NCBI RefSeq assembly: GCF_003385955.1
Contig: NZ_QRDW01000011.1
Coordinates: forward strand, 62,001 to 126,000
Source of the DNA: Aestuariispira insulae
Lineage (GTDB): Bacteria > Pseudomonadota > Alphaproteobacteria > UBA8366 > Aestuariispiraceae
Direction: 5' to 3'
Length of the DNA: 64,000 bases
Shown: positions 47,399-55,647 of the stretch, piece after piece
How positions within the stretch are numbered: position 1 is the stretch's first letter
How the letters are laid out: the number at the start of each line of letters is the position of its first letter
Translations under genes and position numbers: made by a program
Notes under the pieces: generated by a model
Told to the model about the DNA's origin: nothing
What the model saw: the letters and a program-made list of their open reading frames with translations, nothing else
Database searches by the model: none

Positions 47399-48268
47399 TC
47401 AGGCTTCCGGTTTCTGGCCCAGCAAAGTGATCCGTTCACCCGCCCGGTTCAGCGGATAATAATCCCAAATCGCGTGATGCTGGGTACAGCGATTGTCCCA
47501 AAGAACCAATGTGCCGGGCTGCCACCGGATGCGGCAGTTGAGCGCTTGAATTTTTTCAGGCAGCGCAAAGAGGAACGCGAGCAGATGGTCGCTTTCAGCG
47601 GGGCTCAGCTGGGGGATATGGGTGGTGAAGCCGCCATTAACAAACAGGCATTTGCGCCCGGTTTCCGGATGGCGGACCACGGCCGGATGCTCGGCCTTGG
47701 GCAGGCCCGGCGGTGCTTCAAATCCTCTCCAGGGAACCGCGCCATCATGGATGGCGGTCAGCCCATCGAGCAGCCCGCGCATGGCTGGTGACAGCATCTC
47801 ATAGGCCAGATGCATATTGGCAAACAACGTGTCGCCGCCAGCCCCGCCTTCTGGGGTTTCATGCATATAGAGCATGGATCCCATGGAAGGGGCCTCTTCT
47901 GCGGTGCCGTCGGTATGCCAGACGGCGCCAGCCACATAACGAGATCGTTTGCTGGCACGGATCAGGGTGATTTCCGGATCATCGCCGTCAATATCCTCTA
48001 CCGGCAGGGCGCGCAGCTCGCCAAACAGCCGGCCGATTTCCTTGTGACGTTCCCGGTTCAATTCCTGGTTCCGGAAGACCAGAACATGATTTTCCAGCCA
48101 GGCCTGGCGCAATTGGTCGACGGTCTGCTCATTAAGCGGCTGCGCCAGATCCAGACCGGTGATTTCAGCGCCGATGACCGGTGTCACGGGGGAAAGGCCA
48201 AAGGCGGTGAAGCGGGTCCGGTGCCGTTGGGTTTGGCGTTCCAATGCTTCCAGCGCAAATTCATCCAT
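47399..48268 (-). CDS. TauD/TfdA-family Fe(II)/2-oxoglutarate dioxygenase
   Basis: A 289-residue enzyme of the TauD/TfdA family. The iron-binding HxD is visible in WHTDGT (about residue 118), the distal His in CTQHHAIWDY (about 263), and a downstream Arg for 2-oxoglutarate in NRAGERITLLG. Members hydroxylate taurine, alkyl sulfates or amino-acid-like substrates; some sit in NRPS clusters as beta-hydroxylases. It is 17 bases downstream of the unrecognised gene at 48286 and may be the last gene of the PLD-EndoU run, or may modify the peptide or its precursor. An AGAGAAAGAGA stretch precedes the ATG. It converges with the SGNH-like gene at a 35-base distance. Confidence 0.88.
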   Translation of the reverse strand: MDEFALEALERQTQRHRTRFTAFGLSPVTPVIGAEITGLDLAQPLNEQTVDQLRQAWLENHVLVFRNQELNRERHKEIGRLFGELRALPVEDIDGDDPEITLIRASKRSRYVAGAVWHTDGTAEEAPSMGSMLYMHETPEGGAGGDTLFANMHLAYEMLSPAMRGLLDGLTAIHDGAVPWRGFEAPPGLPKAEHPAVVRHPETGRKCLFVNGGFTTHIPQLSPAESDHLLAFLFALPEKIQALNCRIRWQPGTLVLWDNRCTQHHAIWDYYPLNRAGERITLLGQKPEA

Positions 48269-48285
48269 AGATGGGGTCTCTTTCT

Positions 48286-48903
48286 CTAACGATCGGTCTG
48301 AGCGGCTTTTAGCCGTGTCATGGCCATTTGGTGGCGCTGATCAAATTCTGACGGCAGGAAGGCACCGGCATAGGCCGCGGCGCAGGCCCGGACAATGGCT
48401 GTCTGGCTTTCCCAATCCGTGCGGGGGGCTGAGGCCGGATCAGCGAGGAAGGCCGTTAAGCGGCGGGCATGGACCTTGGCATTTGCAGCGGCAAAGGCCT
48501 TCCGGCAAGCCCTGGCATTCAGATCGGCGTAATAGTCGCTATAAGCCTTGGCGCTGCCAAAGGCATCATCGATCATTTTCTTATTCTGCCCGGCATAATC
48601 GCTGGCGCTTGCGTAGGCCTTGTCATAGCTGGTCTGATAGGGGAAGGCGGCAGTGAAGAGCGCTGAGAGCATATCTTCCAGATCCTGATTGGCCTGCGCA
48701 AAATCGACCTCTTGTCCCGAAAGCCGGGCGCGATGATGGTCTGTCACCCGGTCCAGTGCTTGGCTTAGATCCCCATGCAGGGCAAGTGTTTCCGACAGCA
48801 TCGGCAGGAAGTTCTCCAGATGCCAGCGGTGAAAGCCGGTATTTGCATTATCCGGACCGGCATTGCCGGACACGGTTTGATCCCCTGTAGGCAAAAGGCT
48901 CAT
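48286..48903 (-). CDS. Unrecognised helical protein between EndoU and dioxygenase genes
   Basis: About 205 residues from the ATG at 48903; an upstream ATG at 48960 would add 19 residues and lacks support. I recognise no family. The protein looks soluble and mostly helical, is rich in Ala, Asp, Tyr and His, and has no signal peptide or membrane segment. Notable stretches are GFHRWHLENFLPML near the N terminus, which resembles the short helical segments of metal-binding helical bundles, and SYDKAYASASDYAGQNKKM in the middle. It lies 91 bases after the EndoU gene and 17 bases before the dioxygenase gene on the same strand. A partner or inhibitor of the neighbouring nucleases is possible but unsupported. 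Confidence 0.6.
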   Translation of the reverse strand: MSLLPTGDQTVSGNAGPDNANTGFHRWHLENFLPMLSETLALHGDLSQALDRVTDHHRARLSGQEVDFAQANQDLEDMLSALFTAAFPYQTSYDKAYASASDYAGQNKKMIDDAFGSAKAYSDYYADLNARACRKAFAAANAKVHARRLTAFLADPASAPRTDWESQTAIVRACAAAYAGAFLPSEFDQRHQMAMTRLKAAQTDR

Positions 48904-48994
48904 TCCCCCGTTGCAACGACCAATTGTGATTTCTTGTTGCGGAAACGGTATCCGCGTCACGGGGGAAGATCAACGCCCTATTTAAGAAACGGTC

Positions 48995-50272
48995 CTAAGG
49001 GAAGAGGATCGGTCGGCCTTCCGCTGCAGACTGATCGCGGGTATAGCTGGCGACCTGTGCGATATCCCCGTCCGGTGTCTGCAACAGAATTTCTCCGCCT
49101 CTGTTTCTAAGCACGCCCTGGCCGGTGGGCAGTGTGAATTTGTAGATATCCCCTGCAGAAAGCTGGATATCCGCCAATTCAAACCGCATGCCGTTGGGTG
49201 CGACGATTCTCCAGCCGGCAAGCGTATTAGATTGCGCGCCAATATTGGCTATTTGGAGGAATTCCCGTCCGCCCTCCGGGTTGGTGGGGTTGATCATCCC
49301 GGCCAGGATTTTGAAATCCGGATTGTCGGCTGATCTGTTGTTATCCTGCTCACCATTGCCGTGGGATAGATCATCAATAATCACGGTGTCGGAACGGATG
49401 AAGCGCGGGAAAAATGTCCTGATCGCATTTGGTTCCCCATCGAGGCGATGCAGATCCAATTGGTATCGGGAACCATTGATGTTGGCGATCTTGCCGCTTT
49501 GTGTCCTGGCCCGCACCAGGCCGAGTGCCATCAAGCCTTCGGGGCTCAGCCCGACAAAGAAACCGCCTATGGGCTTCTCCAATGTCCGGCCTTGACCACC
49601 ATCGCCGGCCGGTGCGTTCCAGATCAGGGACAGGGTGACAACTTCGGGCACCAAAATGCCCTGGCCTGGTTGCTCGGCACCGCCATATTGGGTGCCGCGA
49701 TATTCAATCCGGTCCACGCCCGTCACGCCATCAAACCGGCGGCCCGCATCATCAAGATGGTATTTGTGCCAATAGTGATAGCCGCCGACCTTGGACGGGC
49801 GGCTAGACTGTTCACCAACGAAGACATGTTCAAAGCCGGTGGCGTCACGCTGGTTTCCGGCATTACCAAATTTGAACCATGTTTCGTGGATCATGCGGGC
49901 CAGGGTTTCATCACTGATGGAGAGATTTTGCGATTGCTCGATATAGGTCTTTGCCCGCTGAATGGGCGGGGTTGGCAAGATGGCCTGGACGAAATCAATC
50001 TCTTCTTGTCGCTCTTCCGGGCGGATGACCTCTGTTGCGGCCCGTTCAAGCGCGTAATTGTCGAGAACCGCCTGGCATAGCCGGTAGGTTGGACGCTTGG
50101 CCTCCGGAATGTGAACCTCTGCCAGTACTTTATGGTTGGTGCCAACAGTGGTGCTGCGCTCATCCACGACCACATAGCCGGTCGCCTCATCTTTTTGCTC
50201 ATCAGGCCGTAGGGCGGGAACACCGTTGCCTGCCATGTCGGCATTCCATATTTCCTGAAAAATATCATCCAT
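48995..50272 (-). CDS. EndoU-type endoribonuclease with C-terminal lamin-tail domain
   Basis: A 425-residue protein. Residues 1-290 align by eye along their whole length with eukaryotic XendoU-type poly(U)-preferring endoribonucleases: the start IFQEIWNADMAG, a helical region with AVLDNYALE, then GFEHVFVGE with His149, GGYHYWHKYHL with His166, and LEKPIGGFFVGLSPE with Lys233. These fit the two catalytic histidines, the lysine and the GxSPE motif. Residues 320-411 look like a lamin-tail (LTD) beta-sandwich (EFLQIANIG, LAGWRIVAPNG, LSAGDIYKFTL). It has no signal peptide and no toxin-delivery domain, unlike bacterial CdiA-type EndoU toxins. ATG 50272 follows GGGAG. It is 15 bases after the PLD-like gene. 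Cleavage of RNA at uridines is inferred from family. Confidence 0.85.
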   Translation of the reverse strand: MDDIFQEIWNADMAGNGVPALRPDEQKDEATGYVVVDERSTTVGTNHKVLAEVHIPEAKRPTYRLCQAVLDNYALERAATEVIRPEERQEEIDFVQAILPTPPIQRAKTYIEQSQNLSISDETLARMIHETWFKFGNAGNQRDATGFEHVFVGEQSSRPSKVGGYHYWHKYHLDDAGRRFDGVTGVDRIEYRGTQYGGAEQPGQGILVPEVVTLSLIWNAPAGDGGQGRTLEKPIGGFFVGLSPEGLMALGLVRARTQSGKIANINGSRYQLDLHRLDGEPNAIRTFFPRFIRSDTVIIDDLSHGNGEQDNNRSADNPDFKILAGMINPTNPEGGREFLQIANIGAQSNTLAGWRIVAPNGMRFELADIQLSAGDIYKFTLPTGQGVLRNRGGEILLQTPDGDIAQVASYTRDQSAAEGRPILFP

Positions 50273-50287
50273 CAGATTTGCTCCCGA

Positions 50288-51997
50288 TCAGCGATAAAGA
50301 TTGCGAAGGCGGTCATGGTATGAACCGGCATTGAAATGGCGCGCGACCCAACGATCATCCGGCTCCAGGATGGCGGCACGGCGTGGATTGCCGGTGCCGG
50401 AAAGCGCGCGCCGCACGGCGACGGTCCGGAAATAGAGATGGTTGAAAAGGCGCATGAACTCGGTCAGATAAATCTGCGCGACCTGTTTATAATCCGGTCC
50501 ACGCATGAGCAGCATATTTTCGTCATTACCCTCGACCGACGGGTCCGAAAAATTGGCAGAGCCGGAAAAGATCTGCGGGTTTTCAGACAGCGCATCCAGC
50601 AGCATGAATTTGGTGTGGATGTAAAAGACATGCCCCCGTGTTCGGAAATGTTCTTCCGCCCGGAACCATTCATCCAGCCGGTATCCGTTGATCTTTTTGC
50701 TGATGGCGGTGCTGTTCAGTTTGGTGCCGAGCGCAATGCGGGTATCGCGATCGGTCATCAGGCGGGCCTGATCTTCTCGGTCCCGCCGTTCCATGAGGAT
50801 GAATCGGAGGTAATCCTTGTCTTCCTCGAAAATCTCGACCAGTTGATCGGCAACACCAAAAGCGGCGGTAAACATCACGCTGTTTTCCGCTTTGTCCATT
50901 TCGCGGGCAATCCATTCCAGAAGCCCCTTTTTCCGGGGAGAGAACATGGTCTGGATCGAATTTTCATGCAATGTGCCCTCGGGGTCTGGAAAGGCTGTAT
51001 TGTTGAATCGTTTGAAATCCCGCGTGCCAGGATCCCTGGCCAATTGTTTCCAATAGCGGTTATACCGTTCAGCCACCCCGGGATCCCGCACCACATGGGC
51101 AACGTTGCTCTGCCCCAGAAAACCGGACGGGGTGATGTTGGTTGATCCCGTCAGGATCTCGATCGGTTGGTCATCTTTAAGCAGGACAAAAAACTTGTTG
51201 TGCGGAATTTTGGAGAACATGGTGCGCGGGTGAAGTGTCAGATTCGCCACCTGATTCAGCCGCATTGTTTCAACGGCGGCTTTGTTGGCGGTGCTGGTAT
51301 TGTTATAGGTGATGGTGCCGTCCCGTTTGCGGTCGCCCCCGTCATAACAGACCTGTATTTTGGCTCCCGTTCCGGCAGCGGCTTTCAGGGCTTCGATGAC
51401 AGGCGGGTAAAAGAATTCATAGGCCGCCACGCGCAACTCGTACCGGGGGCCGTTGGCCGATCGAATGAAGGTTAGAACCGCGTCGAGCAATCCGCGGGAA
51501 AGCCATTTCACTTTCTCATTGTCCGGATCGTTCATTTCGTCGCCGCTTGGCCCGACATTGCCAAAACGGTCCGCAAAGGCCTGGGAGGGAATGGCACCAC
51601 GATTAAAAAACACCGAATGTTGGTCGGATTCGTCATTGCCTGTGGTGGCGGAAATCTCAATCTCGGGACCATAACTCAGATCCGTGGGCGAACCATACAC
51701 CGCTTGAATGACATAATCTGTCGTCGTGGCCGGTTCTGCGCCGTAATCTCCCCACTGAAATCCCTGGATCGGATGTTCGCGTGTTGAACGCCTTTCCCCC
51801 GGCTGGGGATCGGGAACCGTCTCCTCAAAGAACTTGAACCCGCGCATCCATGATATCTGCCCGGAACCTGGATTTCTCTTGCCGAGCGTGAAACCAAGCA
51901 GCCCCTGTTGGGCTTGTGGTGTTGCGTCAAAGCCAAAAAGCACATTCCTGGCCCCGGCGATGGCATGTACGCTGATCCCGTTTTTCTCAACTCTCAT
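50288..51997 (-). CDS. Phospholipase-D-superfamily protein (two HKD motifs)
   Basis: A 569-residue protein of the PLD superfamily. The first motif is HNKFFVLL (about residue 264) followed by TGSTN. The second is HTKFMLLD (about 459) followed by SGSANFSDPSVEGNDEN, so both catalytic half-sites look complete, although the acidic residue of the first is replaced. The first 130 residues are a beta-rich domain I do not recognise. PLD-superfamily enzymes include phospholipases, cardiolipin synthases and nucleases. There are no membrane segments, which speaks against cardiolipin synthase. Being 15 bases upstream of an EndoU gene favours a nucleic-acid or membrane-damage role (inference). AGGGGG precedes the ATG. 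Confidence 0.83.
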   Translation of the reverse strand: MRVEKNGISVHAIAGARNVLFGFDATPQAQQGLLGFTLGKRNPGSGQISWMRGFKFFEETVPDPQPGERRSTREHPIQGFQWGDYGAEPATTTDYVIQAVYGSPTDLSYGPEIEISATTGNDESDQHSVFFNRGAIPSQAFADRFGNVGPSGDEMNDPDNEKVKWLSRGLLDAVLTFIRSANGPRYELRVAAYEFFYPPVIEALKAAAGTGAKIQVCYDGGDRKRDGTITYNNTSTANKAAVETMRLNQVANLTLHPRTMFSKIPHNKFFVLLKDDQPIEILTGSTNITPSGFLGQSNVAHVVRDPGVAERYNRYWKQLARDPGTRDFKRFNNTAFPDPEGTLHENSIQTMFSPRKKGLLEWIAREMDKAENSVMFTAAFGVADQLVEIFEEDKDYLRFILMERRDREDQARLMTDRDTRIALGTKLNSTAISKKINGYRLDEWFRAEEHFRTRGHVFYIHTKFMLLDALSENPQIFSGSANFSDPSVEGNDENMLLMRGPDYKQVAQIYLTEFMRLFNHLYFRTVAVRRALSGTGNPRRAAILEPDDRWVARHFNAGSYHDRLRNLYR

Positions 51998-52354
51998 TGA
52001 TTATCCCCCTGTGGATTGACCCGCGCCGCCAAGATGCCGACCGCCCTTTGTAAACAGCCACTGGGGGTATGCTTGATGAACATATACCCGTATGAAGGAA
52101 CCTAGTCGGGATCGAATTTGGAATTCTATCTCTTTTTCCGCTTATTTTCTACCAAAATACAGATATAGGTTGTGTTTGTTTCTTAAGTTTTTATGACATG
52201 TGAGAGCTGGAGAACGGAGCCGTCAGTGCTGTTTTCCTTTAAGCCAGGGGGCACCGTTGACGGGCGGTTCTGGTGCCGGAGGTCCGGAAAGGGGCCCTTC
52301 GGTTTAGGTGAAACCTTGCGGGGGGCCTCCTCTCCGGTAGGGCCTTACCAATGT
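51998..52354. other. Intergenic region upstream of the PLD-EndoU run
   Basis: 357 bases with no supported gene. It separates the 3' end of the epoxide-hydrolase-like gene from the start of the PLD-like gene, both on the minus strand. The middle (about 52110-52200) is A/T-rich against a GC-rich background and probably contains the leftward promoter. The part at 52240-52345 is G/C-rich with partial inverted repeats that could end transcription of the hydrolase gene, but no stem with a T-run is convincing. Confidence 0.5.
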
Positions 52355-53299
52355 TTAGGCGGCAGACCGGTCTTTCAGCCAGTCCAGGATCTTTTTCGTT
52401 GTTTCTGTTGGCTTTTCCTGTTGGATCCAGTGGCCGCAATCCAGACTGGTCACATCCACATTGGGGACGAATGTGGACAGATTTTCCGATTTTGGAATGA
52501 TATCCCGATCCCCATAGATCATAAGCGCAGGCTGTTTGATAATGGGATCCGCCCCAGCCAGAATATGCCAGTTCCGATCGAGATTCCTGTACCAGTTTAT
52601 GTTGCTGGTAAAGCCAGAGTGTTCAAAGGCGGAGACGAAGACCGCCAGCTCTTGTTGGCTCATCAGGGGTTCCCCATCGGCCCTGTCCGCTTTTGCCAGA
52701 TTGATCAACGACATGCCCGGATCAGGCTCTTTGAGAGGTTCGTTCTTACGGTATAGGTTGCGAAGGAATTGAGAGGTGTGTTTTTCCAGAATTGCGTCTG
52801 CGACGCCCGGTTGACGATTGAAATGCACAAAATAATAGTCGCCGCCAAGAATGGCCTCCATGAATTCAATCCAGGGAATTTCGCCCCTTTCCTGGTAGGG
52901 CAAGCTGAGATTAATGATTTTGCTGACCCGGTCCGGATGCAGCAAAGCCAGACCCCAAACCACAAAAGCGCCCCAGTCATGGCCGACAAAGATCGCATTG
53001 TCATAGCCATAATGATCAAGAAGGGCGGTGAGGTCGGCTGAAAGATGACTGATATCATATTCTGTTACGGCAGTAGGTTGGGAAGAGTTGCCGTAACCGC
53101 GCTGATTGGGGGCAATCACATGGTAGCCGGCAGCGGCGAGTGCAGGGATCTGATGGCGCCAGGAATAGGCAATCTCCGGCCAACCATGGCATAATATGAT
53201 CGGGTTTCCCCTATTCTCTGAACCGGCTTCAAAAACCTCGAGAGTCACGCCATTCACTGAGATCAGTTTTGGTGTTGGGAATTCTGTGGGAAAGCGCAT
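52355..53299 (-). CDS. Alpha/beta hydrolase, epoxide-hydrolase-like
   Basis: A 314-residue enzyme from the ATG at 53299, which is preceded by AAGGAG. The frame extends 56 codons further up, but that would run across the divergent operator and into the neighbouring gene. The oxyanion motif HGWPE (about residue 38), the nucleophile elbow GHDWGA with Asp108 rather than Ser, and the C-terminal His in DCGHW point to soluble epoxide hydrolases or, less likely, haloalkane dehalogenases. Asp as nucleophile and HGxP support the epoxide-hydrolase reading. It is divergent from a WYL-type regulator across a perfect palindrome, which suggests direct control by it. Confidence 0.87.
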   Translation of the reverse strand: MRFPTEFPTPKLISVNGVTLEVFEAGSENRGNPIILCHGWPEIAYSWRHQIPALAAAGYHVIAPNQRGYGNSSQPTAVTEYDISHLSADLTALLDHYGYDNAIFVGHDWGAFVVWGLALLHPDRVSKIINLSLPYQERGEIPWIEFMEAILGGDYYFVHFNRQPGVADAILEKHTSQFLRNLYRKNEPLKEPDPGMSLINLAKADRADGEPLMSQQELAVFVSAFEHSGFTSNINWYRNLDRNWHILAGADPIIKQPALMIYGDRDIIPKSENLSTFVPNVDVTSLDCGHWIQQEKPTETTKKILDWLKDRSAA

Positions 53300-53345
53300 G
53301 CTTTTGTCTCCTTGTCGATGTGAATTTCGGCTGACTAAGACAAAT

Positions 53346-53366
53346 AGGTGACAAAAATTGTCACCT
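53346..53366. promoter_or_regulatory. Perfect palindromic operator between hydrolase and WYL regulator
   Basis: AGGTGACAA at 53346-53354 and its exact reverse complement at 53358-53366 are separated by AAA. It lies 21 bases before the regulator ATG (53387) and 47 bases before the hydrolase ATG (53299). A symmetrical site in a short divergent space next to a regulator gene is the classical form of an operator controlling both genes. Confidence 0.75.
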
Positions 53367-53386
53367 TTGTATGATGGGCTGCAGTC

Positions 53387-54094
53387 ATGAAGAATCATCA
53401 ACGCCGAGATGCCATCATTCGAAATTTGCGCCGTAACGGGTCTTCGACCGTTGCGGCACTGGCGCAAGATGTCGAGGCGTCAACACGCACTGTCCTGCGT
53501 GATATCGGGGTATTGCGAGATGAAGGCTATGTGATCCATTCGGAGCCTGGGCGTGGGGGCGGCCTGTATCTTGATCCGCAATCCGTCCAAACGACGGCGC
53601 GCTTGTCCGTGGCTGAGGTGTTTGCATTGCTCATCAGCGTTGCGAGTATGCGGGCGGCGGGCATGTTTCCCTTCTCCGGCCTGGCGGATGAGGGGCTTGC
53701 CAAAATTGAAAAATCACTGCCGGCCGATAAGGTCCGGGATCTTCGCCGTTTCCTGGATTGCCTGTATGTGGGCAGGCTCGCACCTCAGGTCGATCTCTCC
53801 GATCTGGGGCCGATGGATCCGGGGCTTTTGCCCGCGTTTGAAGCAGCCTTTCTGCAACGGCGTTATCTCCGCTTCCAATACCGTGATGCAAAAGGTGTTA
53901 GAAGCGCGCGCCAGATTGAGCCTCAGGCAATGCTGATCCTGCCGCCGGTTTGGTATCTGGTGGCCTGGGATCCGGCCCGAGACGATTTCCGGCATTTCCG
54001 GATGGACCGGATCAGTGCCCCGGAAATAGTGGAAGGATCAATGTTCCGTCGTCGGCACGTGGTTTTTGATGATGGGGTGCGCCCGGTCCGGTGA
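53387..54094 (+). CDS. HTH/WYL-domain transcriptional regulator (YafY type)
   Basis: A 235-residue regulator. The N-terminal winged helix (about residues 5-60) has RRDAIIRNLRRNGSSTVAAL and STRTVLRDIGVLRDEGYVI, typical of HTH_11/DeoR-like YafY proteins. The C-terminal WYL domain has PVWYLVAWDP and FRHFRMDRI, where the family's WYL motif and conserved Arg sit. WYL domains usually sense nucleic acids or small ligands; in this single-gene arrangement a small-molecule sensor for the divergent hydrolase is more likely (inference). The expected binding site is the palindrome at 53346-53366. Confidence 0.88.
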   Translation: MKNHQRRDAIIRNLRRNGSSTVAALAQDVEASTRTVLRDIGVLRDEGYVIHSEPGRGGGLYLDPQSVQTTARLSVAEVFALLISVASMRAAGMFPFSGLADEGLAKIEKSLPADKVRDLRRFLDCLYVGRLAPQVDLSDLGPMDPGLLPAFEAAFLQRRYLRFQYRDAKGVRSARQIEPQAMLILPPVWYLVAWDPARDDFRHFRMDRISAPEIVEGSMFRRRHVVFDDGVRPVR

Positions 54095-54173
54095 AGGTTT
54101 CGATAAGGGTGCCGCGGCACGAAAGGGGAAGGGGGCATTCCCTCTCCCCCCATCATTCGTAGGCATCCTTGAA

Positions 54174-55370
54174 CTATCGCAGGATGGCGGCAAAGCCCTC
54201 GGCAACCATATCCATATTGCCGGAAGACAGGCCGGCCACATTAATGCGCCCGTCACCGGCGGTGAAGATGCCAAACTCCTCGCGCAGGCGTTTGACCTGG
54301 TCGGGATTGAATCCGGTATAGGAGAACATGCCCGTCTGGTCGGTCAGGAAGCTGATATCCGCGCCGACCTGGCGCTCTTCCAGCTTCTTGCGCAAGGTTG
54401 CCCTGTTCCCGGCAATTCGGCTGCGCATCTCTTCCAATTCAACCAGCCATTTTGCTTTCAGGTCCGGATCATTCATGATCGTGGTGACGATCCGGGCGCC
54501 ATGGCTGGGCGGCATGGAATAGTTGGTGCGGACAATTCCGACCACGGCCTTCATCGCATTCGCCGTTGCCGTTGCATTTTCCCCCATCAGGGTCAAAGCA
54601 CCGGTGCGCTCGCGATAGATGGCGAAATTCTTGGAAAATGAGCTGGCGATCAGCATCTCCGGTACTCGGGCGGCCATATGGCGGAGACCGGCCACATCCT
54701 CTTCCAGGCCGGTGCCAAAACCCTGATAGGCGCAGTCGACAAAGGGTAGCAGGCCCTTCTCAAGGACAAGATCCGTGATCGCCTGCCATTGCGGCAGGCT
54801 CAGATCCACGCCGGTCGGGTTGTGGCAGCAGGCATGCAGCAGAATGACATCACCCGCCTTGGCCTGGGTCGAGAGGTGGGAGACCATGGCATCGAAATCC
54901 AGCGACCGGTCGGCGGGGCGGAAATAGGGGTATTGCGCGACCGTCAGACCCGCGCCTTCGATGGTCGGGATGTGGTTGGCCCAGGTTGGTGTGCTGACCC
55001 AAACCCGGTTGCCGGGCTTTATGGTATTCAGGAAATCAAACCCGACCTTGAGCGCGCCGCAGCCACCAGGGGTTTGCAGGCTTTTAACACGGCTTTCCGC
55101 GATCAACGGGCTGTCCGCGCCCAGCAGAAGCGCCGGCATAATCTCGGCCAGGGCCGGATCGCCCATGACACCGACATAATTTTTAGAGGATTCTTCTTCC
55201 AGCAGATGGCGTTCCGCGGCCTTCACGGTGTCCAGGACCGGCACATCACCGGCATCATTCTTATAGACGCCGACAACCAGATCCACTTTTTCTGTCCGGG
55301 GGTCTTCCTTGAATTGCTGCATGAGTGCCATGAGATTGTCGACACCCGCTTCCTTGATCTCGTTGAACAT
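54174..55370 (-). CDS. Aspartate/aromatic amino-acid aminotransferase (class I, PLP)
   Basis: A 398-residue PLP enzyme of the class I subgroup that holds AspC and TyrB. The ATG at 55370 is preceded by AGGAGA and gives the family start MFNEIKEAGVDNLMAL; the frame opens 47 codons upstream but that part is not conserved in character. Motifs are PTWANH (about 140), HNPTGVD (about 190), the PLP-binding SSFSKNFAIYRERTG (Lys at about 255) and the substrate Arg region near the end (INVAGL). It moves the amino group between glutamate and oxaloacetate or aromatic keto acids; AspC and TyrB cannot be told apart here. A role in Tyr supply to the synthetases would be speculation. Confidence 0.9.
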   Translation of the reverse strand: MFNEIKEAGVDNLMALMQQFKEDPRTEKVDLVVGVYKNDAGDVPVLDTVKAAERHLLEEESSKNYVGVMGDPALAEIMPALLLGADSPLIAESRVKSLQTPGGCGALKVGFDFLNTIKPGNRVWVSTPTWANHIPTIEGAGLTVAQYPYFRPADRSLDFDAMVSHLSTQAKAGDVILLHACCHNPTGVDLSLPQWQAITDLVLEKGLLPFVDCAYQGFGTGLEEDVAGLRHMAARVPEMLIASSFSKNFAIYRERTGALTLMGENATATANAMKAVVGIVRTNYSMPPSHGARIVTTIMNDPDLKAKWLVELEEMRSRIAGNRATLRKKLEERQVGADISFLTDQTGMFSYTGFNPDQVKRLREEFGIFTAGDGRINVAGLSSGNMDMVAEGFAAILR

Positions 55371-55647
55371 GATCTCTCCTGAATTTGACCGTGTCAAAAG
55401 CGTCCCACGCCCCAACTGTCTGATTGGATGCGGTGACGAATAAGGTAGGGTTATTTTAGTTGCGTGATCCTGGCCGACGGCTCTGGCGAGACGGCGCAGG
55501 AATCTGCTCACGGTCTTTTTGTCATACTATTCCGGTCTTGTCGAACTCGGGCCAACCCTGCCTCTTTTTCCCGTATTCATTAGTCTTCGTTGTTGTTGTG
55601 GGCTTGTGGTATCATCCTGGCCATTTTGATATCTCGGAGAGGGTCAC

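Noticed and set aside
48841-48960. ATG 48960 as start of the orphan gene
   Set aside because: The added residues look like translated leader; ATG 48903 leaves normal spacing to the EndoU gene.
47399-51997. EndoU gene as a contact-dependent toxin with an immunity gene
   Set aside because: There is no secretion or filament domain and the EndoU domain is N-terminal and full length; the orphan neighbour is not recognisable as an immunity protein.
53300-53467. N-terminal extension of the epoxide-hydrolase-like gene
   Set aside because: It would run through the palindrome and into the divergent regulator gene; AAGGAG before ATG 53299 marks the true start.
54095-54173. G-run/C-run hairpin between the regulator and aminotransferase genes as a terminator
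   Set aside because: The stem needs a bulge and mismatches and no T-run follows in either direction.
55371-55511. N-terminal extension of the aminotransferase frame
   Set aside because: The residues are not of family type, and AGGAGA precedes ATG 55370.
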